This document shows, one piece after another, positions 46,574 through 54,667 of a DNA stretch of 64,000 nucleotides; position 1 is the first letter of the stretch, and each line of letters starts with the position of its first letter. This DNA comes from Qipengyuania pacifica. Lineage in GTDB: Bacteria; Pseudomonadota; Alphaproteobacteria; Sphingomonadales; Sphingomonadaceae. The stretch is taken from positions 186,001 to 250,000 of the forward strand of contig NZ_JAHWXO010000003.1 in NCBI RefSeq assembly GCF_019857205.1, written 5' to 3'. Made by a program: the position numbers and the translations under genes. The notes under the pieces are model-generated. The model saw only the letters and a program-made list of their open reading frames with translations. It did not search any database and had not been told where the DNA came from.

Positions 46574-47479
46574 CTAGCGGCGCTCCAGCCGGTCGGCGGG
46601 ACGCGACCCAAGGTTGCGATGCAGAACCGTGGGCGAAAATCCATCTTCGCGCAAGACCTCTGCCGCCCGTTCCGCACTGTAAACCGAGCGGTGTCTCCCT
46701 CCGGTACACCCGAAAGCGATATTGAGATAGCTGCGCCCCTGGGCGGCATAGCGCGGCATGACTTCGCGCAGCAGATCGATGATGCGGTCGAATGCGGGGG
46801 TAAAGGCGGGGTCGGCGGCGATATGTTCGGCCACCGGCGCATCGAGGCCGGTCAGCTCGCGCAGGCCGGGGACCCAGTGCGGATTGTCGAGAAACCGCAT
46901 ATCGAACAGCAGATCGGCCAGAGGCGGCATGCCGCGGGCAAAGCCGAAACTGGAAATCGTGATCGTCATGTGGCGTTCGGTGTCGTCGGCAAAGCGTTCG
47001 CGCACGACCTGCTGCAACTGATTGGTTGCATAGGTGGTGGTGTCGACGACGATATCGGCCCAGCGCCGTAGCGGTTCGAGCAGTTCGCGTTCGGCCTTTA
47101 TGCCGTCCAGCACGGGGCGGCCGCGAGCCATGGGGTGGAGCCGGCGCGTTTCATTGTAGCGCCGTTCGAGTTCCGTACTGCCGCAATCGATGAACAGGGT
47201 GGTCAGTTCGACATCGTCGCGCGCCTCGAGTTGTTTGCACAGCGCGATGATTTCCGCCGGGACGAAACCGCGTGTCCGCGAATCGAAACCGATGGCCACG
47301 GGCAAGGTGTTGTCCCCGCTATCGACGAGGCTGCCGAGCATGCGGATCGGAAAATTGTCGAGCGCTTCCCAGCCGAGATCTTCGAGCACCTGAAGCGCGG
47401 TCGACTTGCCCGCACCCGAAAGGCCGGTGACGAGCAGGATACGCTGCGGAGAGGGCGATTCGTCGGGCATGTACGGCAT
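46574..47479 (-). CDS. rapZ: RNase adapter/nucleotide-binding protein RapZ
   Basis: RapZ (YvcJ/YhbJ family) is a P-loop protein. In E. coli it targets the small RNA GlmZ to RNase E and so controls glucosamine-6-phosphate synthase; in Alphaproteobacteria its target is not established. The 301-residue product has Walker A VTGLSGAGKSTAL near residues 18-30, the VAIGFDSRTRGFV segment near 61-73, TTLFIDCGSTELERRYNETRRLHP near 94-117, and the C-terminal signature FGCTGGRHRSVYSAE near 274-288. The start lies two bases after the hprK stop. Confidence 0.95.
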   Translation of the reverse strand: MPYMPDESPSPQRILLVTGLSGAGKSTALQVLEDLGWEALDNFPIRMLGSLVDSGDNTLPVAIGFDSRTRGFVPAEIIALCKQLEARDDVELTTLFIDCGSTELERRYNETRRLHPMARGRPVLDGIKAERELLEPLRRWADIVVDTTTYATNQLQQVVRERFADDTERHMTITISSFGFARGMPPLADLLFDMRFLDNPHWVPGLRELTGLDAPVAEHIAADPAFTPAFDRIIDLLREVMPRYAAQGRSYLNIAFGCTGGRHRSVYSAERAAEVLREDGFSPTVLHRNLGSRPADRLERR

Positions 47480-47481
47480 CT

Positions 47482-47922
47482 CTATTGTGTTGCACCCGAA
47501 TTGGGGAAGGGGAGACCGTGATGTGCCAGTGCATATTCCGCGCGCAGGGCCTGCACGGCATCGCCCGGCGCGAAGGGCAGGGACGGAATGTCGACCCCCG
47601 CGATCGTTCGCATTGCCGGATCGAGCGGGAAGCGGGGCGCTTCGGGATCGAGCGTAAGGACGAGCGCCAGAGGGGCGCTCGACACGGGCAATTCGACGAT
47701 ACCGACGTTGCGGATTTCGATGAGGCCGCAGGTATTGGGAGGCGGGGAGGCGATCAGCGCCGCGCCGTCATGCGCCAGATGCGCCGCATCGTCGCCGATC
47801 AGCACGGCGCCGCGATCGATCAGGGCGAGGGCGAGGGAGGACTTGCCCGATCCCGGCGGACCTTCGATCAGCAAGGCACGGCCACCGATCGCGACAGCCG
47901 TGACATTGGCAAGGACCGTCAC
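47482..47922 (-). CDS. hprK: Short HPr kinase/phosphorylase HprK
   Basis: HPr kinase phosphorylates a serine of HPr and is controlled by metabolites and, in rhizobia-like Alphaproteobacteria, by genetic linkage to ChvG. The 146-residue protein is the short alphaproteobacterial form that keeps only the catalytic domain: Walker A IEGPPGSGKSSLALALID near residues 19-36, DDAAHL near 44 and the HprK signature GLIEIRNVGIVELP near 65-78. The N-terminal domain of Firmicutes HprK is absent. The start overlaps the chvG stop by four bases. Confidence 0.94.
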   Translation of the reverse strand: MTVLANVTAVAIGGRALLIEGPPGSGKSSLALALIDRGAVLIGDDAAHLAHDGAALIASPPPNTCGLIEIRNVGIVELPVSSAPLALVLTLDPEAPRFPLDPAMRTIAGVDIPSLPFAPGDAVQALRAEYALAHHGLPFPNSGATQ

Positions 47923-49484
47923 CGCTTGGCCGGGAGACTGAGCTGGAGGCAGGCACCTTCTTCGCCGTCGGCACGCGATGTCGCGACCAGCGTGCCATCA
48001 TGCGCTTCCGCAATGGTGCGGGCGATGGCGAGGCCGAGCCCGGAATGGTTGCCGAAATCCTCTTCCTCGGGACGGTCGGAGTGGAAGCGCTGGAACACAC
48101 GTTCGCGCTTTTCTTCCGGAATGCCCGGCCCTTCGTCGGAAATGGAGAGGGTGATGCGATTGTCGCTGCGAGTGATTTCGGCCACGATCCTGCCGGCCGG
48201 CGGCGAAAAGGATACGGCGTTGTCGAGCAGGTTCTGGATGACGCGTTCCAGCCGTGCGGGGACGCCCATGATCGGCACGGACCGGTCGTCACCGGTGATG
48301 ACGACCATGCGGCCCTCGTTCTCGTCGCGCGTCTCGCGATTGTCGACGATGGTGCGGAGCAGCTGCGCAAGGTCCACCGGCTCGAATTCGGTCCGCGACA
48401 TTTCCGCATCGATCCGGCTGGCGTCGGAAATCTCGGTCACGAGCCGATCGATCCGGCGCACGTCGTGGATGGCGATATCGATCAATTGCCCGCGCAGCTT
48501 GGGGTCTTCCACCTTGGCGAGCGATTCGGTCGCACTGCGGAGGGAAGCGAGGGGGTTCTTTATCTCATGCGCGACATCCGCCGCGAAATGTTCGACCGCA
48601 TCGATACGCTGGCGCAGGGCCGCGGTCATGTCGGAGATCGAGCGGGCGAGCATGCCGATCTCGTCGCGGCGCTGGGGCAGGCGCGGAACCTCCACCTGGC
48701 GGTCGCGCCCCTGCCGCACGCGCACGGCGGCCTGGACCAGCTCGCGCAAGGGACGCACGATGGTCTGCGCCAGAAACAGCGACAGCAGCGTGGAAATGAC
48801 GAGTGCGAGGAAGACCACGAGCGCGACCGTGGAGCGAGCCGTCCGCACGCGGGCGGTGATGTCGACCGGATTGCGGGTGAGCAGGAGCGTGTCGCCATCG
48901 AGCCCGACAGGGGCCGCGGCGTTGATGACATGCGTGCCGTCGGGCGCATCGCGCAGGACGATCTGGGTGAGGCTTTCGCCGCGGGCCCGCAGCAGTTCGG
49001 GCCAGTCGTTGATGTCGTCCGTCTCCGGCTCGCGGTAGTCGGGAACGGCCGGCGCGCCGACCACCCGGTCGAACCAGCGGTCCATCCGCAGCGCGAAGGC
49101 GTTGGGATCGACATCTTCCTTACGCGCCAGTGCGAAGCTGGGCGGGGCGAGCTTGAAACTGTCGGCTTCGAGCGAACCGTCGGGGCTGTAGACCCGCAGG
49201 CGCAGGCGCTGTTCCTTGCCGATCTGGATCAGCAGGGCTTCCTGGCGCTTGGGCGATGCTCCGGCCAGCGCTTCTGCCGTGATCTGCGCTTCGACGAGGG
49301 CAAGCTTGAAGCGTTCGTCGAGAAGCTGCTTGCGATAGGCGTCGACATAGATGACGCCGCCGCCCAGCAGGACCAGCGGCAGAATGTTCACGAACAGGAT
49401 GCGGCTGGTGAGCGAGAGCCGCCGCGACCAGCGCAGCTTTTCCAGCCGCGGATCGCCTTTCAATACGCTACCGATTTCCGACAT
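47919..49484 (-). CDS. chvG: Sensor histidine kinase ChvG (ExoS-type)
   Basis: ChvG is the membrane kinase of the ChvG-ChvI system that senses envelope stress or acid in Alphaproteobacteria and is needed for envelope and metabolic adaptation. The 521-residue product has a first transmembrane helix near residues 28-47 (ILFVNILPLVLLGGGVIYV), a periplasmic sensing domain, a second helix (VALVVFLALVISTLLSLFLA), HAMP, the phospho-His motif DVAHEIKNPLASLRSATESL, and the ATPase motifs NLLDNAVSF, DEGPGIPEE and GLGLAIARTI. It overlaps chvI upstream by one base and hprK downstream by four. Confidence 0.95.
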   Translation of the reverse strand: MSEIGSVLKGDPRLEKLRWSRRLSLTSRILFVNILPLVLLGGGVIYVDAYRKQLLDERFKLALVEAQITAEALAGASPKRQEALLIQIGKEQRLRLRVYSPDGSLEADSFKLAPPSFALARKEDVDPNAFALRMDRWFDRVVGAPAVPDYREPETDDINDWPELLRARGESLTQIVLRDAPDGTHVINAAAPVGLDGDTLLLTRNPVDITARVRTARSTVALVVFLALVISTLLSLFLAQTIVRPLRELVQAAVRVRQGRDRQVEVPRLPQRRDEIGMLARSISDMTAALRQRIDAVEHFAADVAHEIKNPLASLRSATESLAKVEDPKLRGQLIDIAIHDVRRIDRLVTEISDASRIDAEMSRTEFEPVDLAQLLRTIVDNRETRDENEGRMVVITGDDRSVPIMGVPARLERVIQNLLDNAVSFSPPAGRIVAEITRSDNRITLSISDEGPGIPEEKRERVFQRFHSDRPEEEDFGNHSGLGLAIARTIAEAHDGTLVATSRADGEEGACLQLSLPAKR

Positions 49485-50230
49485 CAGCCTTCGTTGAAAC
49501 TGTAGCCTGCGCCGTAAAGCGTTTCGATGGCGGAAAAGGTCTTGTCGACGGCGCGGAACTTGCGCCGCATGCGCTTGATGTGGCTGTCGACCGTTCGATC
49601 GTCGACGAAGACATCATCGGGATAGGCGGCATCCATCAACTGGTTGCGGCTCTTGATCACGCCGGGGCGCGTGGCCAGCGCCTCGAGCAGGAGGAATTCG
49701 GTCACCGTCAGCGAAACGGCTTCCCCCTCCCACGTGACGTGATGCCGGGCAGGATCCATGTACAGGCGACCACGTTCGAGCACTTCGCCCGGCTTTTCGT
49801 CGAACTGTTCGGACAGGATCAGCGGATGGTCGCTGCCGCTGCGCCGAAGGATGGCGCGGATGCGGGCCAGCAGCAGGCGCAGGCTGAAAGGCTTGGCGAT
49901 GTAATCATCCGCGCCCATTTCGAAGCCGGCTTCCTCGTCGGTTTCGTCATCCTTGCTGGTCAGGAAAATGACCGGGAGCGGCGATTTTTCGCGCAGGCGG
50001 CGCAAAAGTTCCATCCCGTCCATCTTGGGCATCTTGATGTCGAAAATGGCTAGGTCGGGCGGATTGGACAACAACGCGCCAAGAGCAGCCTCGCCGTCTG
50101 AATAGACGCGCGTGGCAAAGCCTTCGCCCTGCAGCGCGATAGAGACGGTGGTCAGAATATTGCGATCGTCATCGACCAGCGCGATGACCGTCCGGTTGCT
50201 TTCGCCCTGCGGCGCGGCATCTGCTGTCAT
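49484..50230 (-). CDS. chvI: Response regulator ChvI
   Basis: ChvI is the OmpR-type regulator paired with ChvG. The 248-residue product has a receiver with [14 protein letters not shown] near residues 16-29, phospho-Asp in [14 protein letters not shown] near 58-71, Thr in IFLTSKDDE and Lys in YIAKPFSLR. The winged helix has [32 protein letters not shown] and [15 protein letters not shown] set the start at ATG 50230, which follows GGAGAG with suitable spacing; upstream in-frame codons have no support. It is the first gene of the operon and is divergent from pckA, a known target of this system in rhizobia. Confidence 0.95.
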   Translation of the reverse strand: MTADAAPQGESNRTVIALVDDDRNILTTVSIALQGEGFATRVYSDGEAALGALLSNPPDLAIFDIKMPKMDGMELLRRLREKSPLPVIFLTSKDDETDEEAGFEMGADDYIAKPFSLRLLLARIRAILRRSGSDHPLILSEQFDEKPGEVLERGRLYMDPARHHVTWEGEAVSLTVTEFLLLEALATRPGVIKSRNQLMDAAYPDDVFVDDRTVDSHIKRMRRKFRAVDKTFSAIETLYGAGYSFNEG

Positions 50231-50318
50231 GCTCTCCATAAGGAGAGTGACTAGCGACATTGAAAGGGCAAAACAACGTGGCCCGCGCATACGCCACAAC
50301 ATATTGTTCGATGGCGAT

Positions 50319-50347
50319 TTGACGCCGCGTTACGGCAGGACTATTGG
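50319..50347 (+). promoter_or_regulatory. Predicted sigma-70 promoter for pckA
   Basis: TTGACG (50319-50324) and TATTGG (50342-50347) are separated by 17 bases in the 189-base chvI-pckA divergent region, about 70 bases before the pckA start. This is a by-eye call; ChvI control of this promoter is an inference from other Alphaproteobacteria. Confidence 0.45.
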
Positions 50348-50419
50348 CGTCTGAGAAAGCCACGCATTCGTATGCGCCGGCGATTCCAGAACGAACCCGC
50401 ACACGCGCCGGAGAATTCA

Positions 50420-52018
50420 GTGACCTTTTCGCTTTCCCACTCGCTTGCCGCGCAGGGCATCGAGACTTCCGCAACCATCCACCCGAACCTCACGTCGGAA
50501 GAGCTGACCGCCGCTGCACTGGAAAATGACGAAGGCCGCAAAGCCAAGCATGGCCCGCTGGTGGTGGAAACGGGCAAGCACACAGGCCGCAGCGCGAAGG
50601 ACAAGTTCATCGTTCGCGATGGCGAAACCGAAGATACCGTGTGGTGGGACAACAACGCTTCGATGTCGCCCGACCATTTCGCGGCACTCAAGGAAGATTT
50701 TCTCAAGGCGGTCGCTGACAAGGGCGACCTCTACGTTGCCGACCTGTTCGGTGGCTCGCAGCCGGAATATCGCGTCAACGTGCGCGTCGTCAACGAACTT
50801 GCCTGGCACAACCAGTTCATTCGCACGCTGCTGGTGCGCCCTACCGAGGCTGAACTGGACGGATTCGTGCCCGAGTACACGATCATCGACCTGCCGAGCT
50901 TCCGCGCTGATCCTGAACGCCATGGCACGCGCAGCGAAACCGTGATCGCGGTCAATCTCAGCGAAAAGCTGATCCTCATTGGCGGCACGCGCTATGCCGG
51001 TGAAATGAAGAAGAGCGTCTTCGGCATTCTGAATTACCTGCTGCCGGTGAAGGGCGTCATGCCGATGCATTGTTCGGCGAATATCGGACAGGACGGTAAG
51101 AGCGCCGTGTTCTTCGGTCTGTCGGGCACCGGAAAGACCACGCTTTCCGCCGATGCCAGCCGCACGCTGATCGGCGATGACGAGCATGGCTGGTCGGATA
51201 CTGCAGTCTTCAATTTCGAAGGCGGCTGTTATGCAAAGATGATCCGCCTGAACCCGGAGGCAGAGCCCGAAATCTACGCCACCACCAAGATGGAAGGCAC
51301 CGTGCTCGAAAACGTCGTGATGAACGATGCGGGCGAAATCGACCTTGACGACAACAGCCTCGCGGAAAACACCCGCGGGGCCTATCCGCTGTCGTCAATT
51401 CCCAATACTTCCGCCGAGAACATGGGACCGCCGCCCAGCAATGTGATCATGTTGACCGCCGATGCGTTCGGCGTTCTCCCTCCGATCGCGCGGTTGACCC
51501 CCGATCAGGCGATGTATCATTTCCTGTCGGGCTATACGGCCAAGGTCGCCGGCACCGAAATCGGCGTGACGGAACCCGAAGCGACTTTCAGCACCTGCTT
51601 CGGCGCGCCCTTCATGCCTCGCCATCCCAGCGTCTACGGCAATCTTTTGAAAGAGCGGATCGCGAAGGGCGAAGTCGCCTGCTGGCTGGTCAACACCGGC
51701 TGGACTGGCGGCAAATACGGCACCGGTAGCCGCATGCCGATCAAGGCCACGCGTGCACTGCTCAACGCCGCGCTCGACGGCAGCCTGAACAATGCGGAAT
51801 TTCGCAAGGATCCCAATTTCGGTTTCGAAGTCCCGGTCAGCGTCGCGGGCGTGGATGATGGCATCCTCGACCCCCGTTCGACCTGGACCGACAAAGACGA
51901 ATACGACCGTACCGCGCGCAAGCTGGTGCAGCTCTTCGTCGACAATTTCGAGCCCTTCGCGGCTCATGTCGACCAAGGCGTGCGCGATGCAGCGCCGAAC
52001 ACGGCTGTCGCAGCCTGA
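50420..52018 (+). CDS. pckA: Phosphoenolpyruvate carboxykinase (ATP)
   Basis: PckA converts oxaloacetate to phosphoenolpyruvate with ATP, the entry step of gluconeogenesis from organic acids. The 532-residue product has the ATP-form motifs: [17 protein letters not shown] near residues 54-70, [10 protein letters not shown], the kinase-1a loop [13 protein letters not shown] near 234-246, DDEHGW and the substrate loop [10 protein letters not shown] near 270. I chose GTG at 50420 because GGAG lies six bases before it and the product then starts VTFSLSHSL as in homologues; an ATG at 50372 gives 16 extra unconserved residues. Confidence 0.95.
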   Translation: MTFSLSHSLAAQGIETSATIHPNLTSEELTAAALENDEGRKAKHGPLVVETGKHTGRSAKDKFIVRDGETEDTVWWDNNASMSPDHFAALKEDFLKAVADKGDLYVADLFGGSQPEYRVNVRVVNELAWHNQFIRTLLVRPTEAELDGFVPEYTIIDLPSFRADPERHGTRSETVIAVNLSEKLILIGGTRYAGEMKKSVFGILNYLLPVKGVMPMHCSANIGQDGKSAVFFGLSGTGKTTLSADASRTLIGDDEHGWSDTAVFNFEGGCYAKMIRLNPEAEPEIYATTKMEGTVLENVVMNDAGEIDLDDNSLAENTRGAYPLSSIPNTSAENMGPPPSNVIMLTADAFGVLPPIARLTPDQAMYHFLSGYTAKVAGTEIGVTEPEATFSTCFGAPFMPRHPSVYGNLLKERIAKGEVACWLVNTGWTGGKYGTGSRMPIKATRALLNAALDGSLNNAEFRKDPNFGFEVPVSVAGVDDGILDPRSTWTDKDEYDRTARKLVQLFVDNFEPFAAHVDQGVRDAAPNTAVAA

Positions 52019-52025
52019 TGAGATC

Positions 52026-52047
52026 GGTTCCGCTGTCCAGCGGAACC
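52026..52047 (+). other. First of two tandem hairpins after pckA
   Basis: GGTTCCGC (52026-52033) pairs perfectly with GCGGAACC (52040-52047). It begins eight bases after the pckA stop and may protect the 3' end of the mRNA or assist termination with the second hairpin downstream. Confidence 0.55.
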
Positions 52048-52065
52048 CGAGCGTTGGAGAGGAGA

Positions 52066-52102
52066 CCCCCGGCCGCTGAAAAGCGGACCGGGGGCCGTTG
52101 AT
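52066..52102 (+). terminator. Second hairpin after pckA, probable terminator
   Basis: CCCCCGGCCGCT (52066-52077) pairs with AGCGG-A-CCGGGGG (52082-52094, one bulged A) around a GAAA tetraloop, a very stable GC-rich stem. The tail CCGTTGATT is only weakly T-rich, but position after pckA supports a terminator. Confidence 0.65.
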
Positions 52103-52158
52103 TCCGGGCGCCGATCAATTCATGCAAGGCTAAGCCCCGGAAACGGATGGGAGAGATC

Positions 52159-53004
52159 ATGACGCACCGTGCCATCCTGTTCATTGCCGCCGCTTTCATG
52201 TGGCTAACCCCGGCCGCGGTTCCCGTGGCGGTAGCTCAGGAGGCTGCCCCGTCAGCAGAGAGAACGCCAGCCCTTGAGGTTTATAGCGGGCCGGCAGTCT
52301 ATCGCGCAGAAATCGTCGCGACTTATCCGCATGATACCGCAGCGTTCACGCAAGGCCTCGTCTGGCACGACGGGCATCTGTTCGAAAGCACCGGACAGGA
52401 AGGGCAGTCCGAAGTTCGCAAGGTCGATCTCGAAACGGGCAAGGTCCTCACCAGAAGCGCCATCCCCGCGGACCAGTTCGGAGAGGGGCTGGCCCTGTCG
52501 GGGCGGGAATTCATCAGCCTGACGTGGCGAAACGGTGTGATCCACCGCTGGAATGCAAAAACCCTCAAGCCCGCAGGCTCGAAAGATGGAGTCCCCTTCG
52601 AAGGGTGGGGACTTACGACGTCGGATGAAGGCCTCATTCATTCCGATGGCACCGCCACCTTGCGCGTTCTGGACCCAGAAAGCTTCGAGGTTCTGCGCAT
52701 GGTCCCGGTCACGTTGAATGGCCAGCCCCTGCCAAACCTCAACGAACTCGAGATGATTGACGGTCTGGTCTACGCCAATGTGTGGCAATCCCCCTTCATC
52801 GTCGCCATCGACCCGGCCGATGGCGTGATCAAGCGCCTCGTCGACTTGCGAGCTATCGTCGATAGAATCCCGATGACGGACCGCGACACGGTGCTCAACG
52901 GCGTCGCCTGGGACCCGAAGAAACGACGCCTTTTCGTGACCGGAAAACGATGGCCGAGCCTATTCGAAATCAACCTGATCGAAACCGAAGCGCAGGTCCG
53001 CTAG
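52159..53004 (+). CDS. Glutaminyl-peptide cyclotransferase (plant/bacterial beta-propeller type)
   Basis: The 281-residue exported protein belongs to the five-bladed propeller glutaminyl cyclase family, which turns N-terminal glutamine into pyroglutamate. A signal peptide is evident (ILFIAAAFMWLTPAAVPVAVAQ). Family motifs are TYPHDTAAFTQGLVWHDGHLFESTGQEGQS near residues 55-85, the EGLAL and ISLTWRNG segments, LNELEMIDGLVYANVWQ near 195 and GVAWDPKKRRLFVTGKRWPSLFEI near the C-terminus. The ATG at 52159 follows GGGAGAG; the ATG at 52147 has no site. The periplasmic substrate is unknown. Confidence 0.92.
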   Translation: MTHRAILFIAAAFMWLTPAAVPVAVAQEAAPSAERTPALEVYSGPAVYRAEIVATYPHDTAAFTQGLVWHDGHLFESTGQEGQSEVRKVDLETGKVLTRSAIPADQFGEGLALSGREFISLTWRNGVIHRWNAKTLKPAGSKDGVPFEGWGLTTSDEGLIHSDGTATLRVLDPESFEVLRMVPVTLNGQPLPNLNELEMIDGLVYANVWQSPFIVAIDPADGVIKRLVDLRAIVDRIPMTDRDTVLNGVAWDPKKRRLFVTGKRWPSLFEINLIETEAQVR

Positions 53005-53035
53005 AGCACATCGAATATTCAAAGTTAGTGCGGCC

Positions 53036-54595
53036 CTAGAAATCGTCTTCAGCATTGTCATCGCTCGTGCTGGCGACGATTGCCTCGGCCAGATCGAGCA
53101 CGGGCCGCGGTGACCATTCTGTTCCTTCGGGCACACCTTCCATCTGGTCGATGAAACGCTGGGCCTCGCTAGCCATGTTGCCGCCATGCGGATTGGTAGC
53201 GACAGGACCCAATGTATGACGGGCAAGTTCGATTTTTCCCTCGCGCGCCTGCATAAGCCCCGCCCTCATCGCAAGGCTGCGATCGAAGGGTGAAAGCTGT
53301 GCAGCCCGTTCCAGTGCATGGCGAGCCGTCTCGTCCGGCTCGACGCCTCGCTGCTCGAAGCTGAGGTAGTAGTATATCAGCGGGAGAGGATGATCATTCT
53401 CAAGCCGGTTCAGTGCTGAGAAAGGCTTCATGGCTGCGCTGTAGGCAGCGTCTTCGTCATCGGCCTCCGCTGCCTTGGCGAAAAGCGCAAAGCCTTTCTG
53501 GACAAGTGCATTCTTGGCGGTCGGGTCGATCGCCAGAGCTGCATCCGCAGCGGCGATTGCCCGGTCAAAATTGCCAGCATCGTGTTCCGCTTCGGCGAGT
53601 GCCGCGAGCACGGCCGCGTCACGCGGAAATTCGGCAGCGACCTTCTGAACTTGTGGCAGTAATTCAAGCGCCTGGTCGCGCGAAACGCCCCGCTGCGATC
53701 GAATGCGCAATGGCATGACATCTGCCTCACCCTGCGACAGTTTACTAACGCGGACAGGGTTGCTGGTCAGGACGTCCGCGCCTAGATTCCAAACTTTGAT
53801 ACGGCGCTGATCGAGGTAGCGATCAAGGTCCTTCTGAAGCTCGCCAAGGTCGCCGAAAGCTTGCTCGGCCGCTTCGACCTGGTCGACCCCGTTGGACATG
53901 CCCTCCAGATACTTGTGAAGCTGCCCGGTTCGACTCTCGGAAAAATACAGATAGTGGTAAAGCGCCCATGCCCGACCATAAAAGGCGTCGTAGCGCTTGC
54001 CTTTCTTCTCTTCGTAAAGCTTTGGGTCGACCAACTCTTCTACGCTCACATCCCGCGCATAGGCCAGTTCTGCTGCGCGGTGACGGGCTGGGCGTCCTAT
54101 GGAAAGGCCTCCATCCCTTTCAAACTTGGCAGAGGCGAAGAATTCTGCTGCGCCTTCGTCCACCCACCGCGGCATCGCGATCGTCGTATTCGAGATGAAA
54201 TAGTGGTGAGCATATTCATGCAGCAGGACGGTCATCGACCAATCGGTTTCGCGTCCGCGCATGCGAATGTCCGGCACGAACGCGACGGATGAACCTGCGC
54301 GCGGAATATAGAATCCTGCGATTGTCTTTGACTTGTCGTCCGCAAGCTTCCCGATTTCGTTCTGACTGCCGACGACGAATATGGTTAGTCGGTTCGATGG
54401 GCTAGGCTTGGTCGCTTCGCGCTTGCTCAGTAGATTGAGGGCGGCATTGTAGCTCTCGAGCGCTTCGCCGAATGCGTGCAAATCCTTGGCCTGATCATCG
54501 GCATAGATGACGAAATTGTCGGATTCGGCAACATGCCAGTCGGCATGGGCAGGTACGGAAAAAGCAATGACGAACAAGCCAAGAATGAAACGCAT
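53036..54595 (-). CDS. Exported TPR-containing gluzincin-like metallopeptidase
   Basis: The 519-residue product begins with a signal peptide (FILGLFVIAFSVPAHA). Residues about 20-200 look like a gluzincin protease: VLLHEYAHHYF near residue 126 gives the HExxH zinc site, and PRWVDEGAAEFFA about 20 residues later gives the third ligand Glu. The C-terminal half (from about 300) contains TPR-like helices (AIAAADAALAIDPTAKNALVQKGFALF) with a conserved DRSLAMRAGLMQARE end. Similar proteins carry a DUF1570-type label. A periplasmic or outer-face role in protein turnover is possible; the substrate is unknown. Confidence 0.82.
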   Translation of the reverse strand: MRFILGLFVIAFSVPAHADWHVAESDNFVIYADDQAKDLHAFGEALESYNAALNLLSKREATKPSPSNRLTIFVVGSQNEIGKLADDKSKTIAGFYIPRAGSSVAFVPDIRMRGRETDWSMTVLLHEYAHHYFISNTTIAMPRWVDEGAAEFFASAKFERDGGLSIGRPARHRAAELAYARDVSVEELVDPKLYEEKKGKRYDAFYGRAWALYHYLYFSESRTGQLHKYLEGMSNGVDQVEAAEQAFGDLGELQKDLDRYLDQRRIKVWNLGADVLTSNPVRVSKLSQGEADVMPLRIRSQRGVSRDQALELLPQVQKVAAEFPRDAAVLAALAEAEHDAGNFDRAIAAADAALAIDPTAKNALVQKGFALFAKAAEADDEDAAYSAAMKPFSALNRLENDHPLPLIYYYLSFEQRGVEPDETARHALERAAQLSPFDRSLAMRAGLMQAREGKIELARHTLGPVATNPHGGNMASEAQRFIDQMEGVPEGTEWSPRPVLDLAEAIVASTSDDNAEDDF

Positions 54596-54667
54596 GAAAC
54601 GACCCCCGTGTATTCAGCAGTTCATAGTATTACATGGGAAAGCAAGGAGATGGAAAAGGAAAAGCCG

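Noticed and set aside
47485..49505. Long plus-strand frames opposite hprK and chvG
   Set aside because: Antisense to well-supported genes with biased composition; no domain features.
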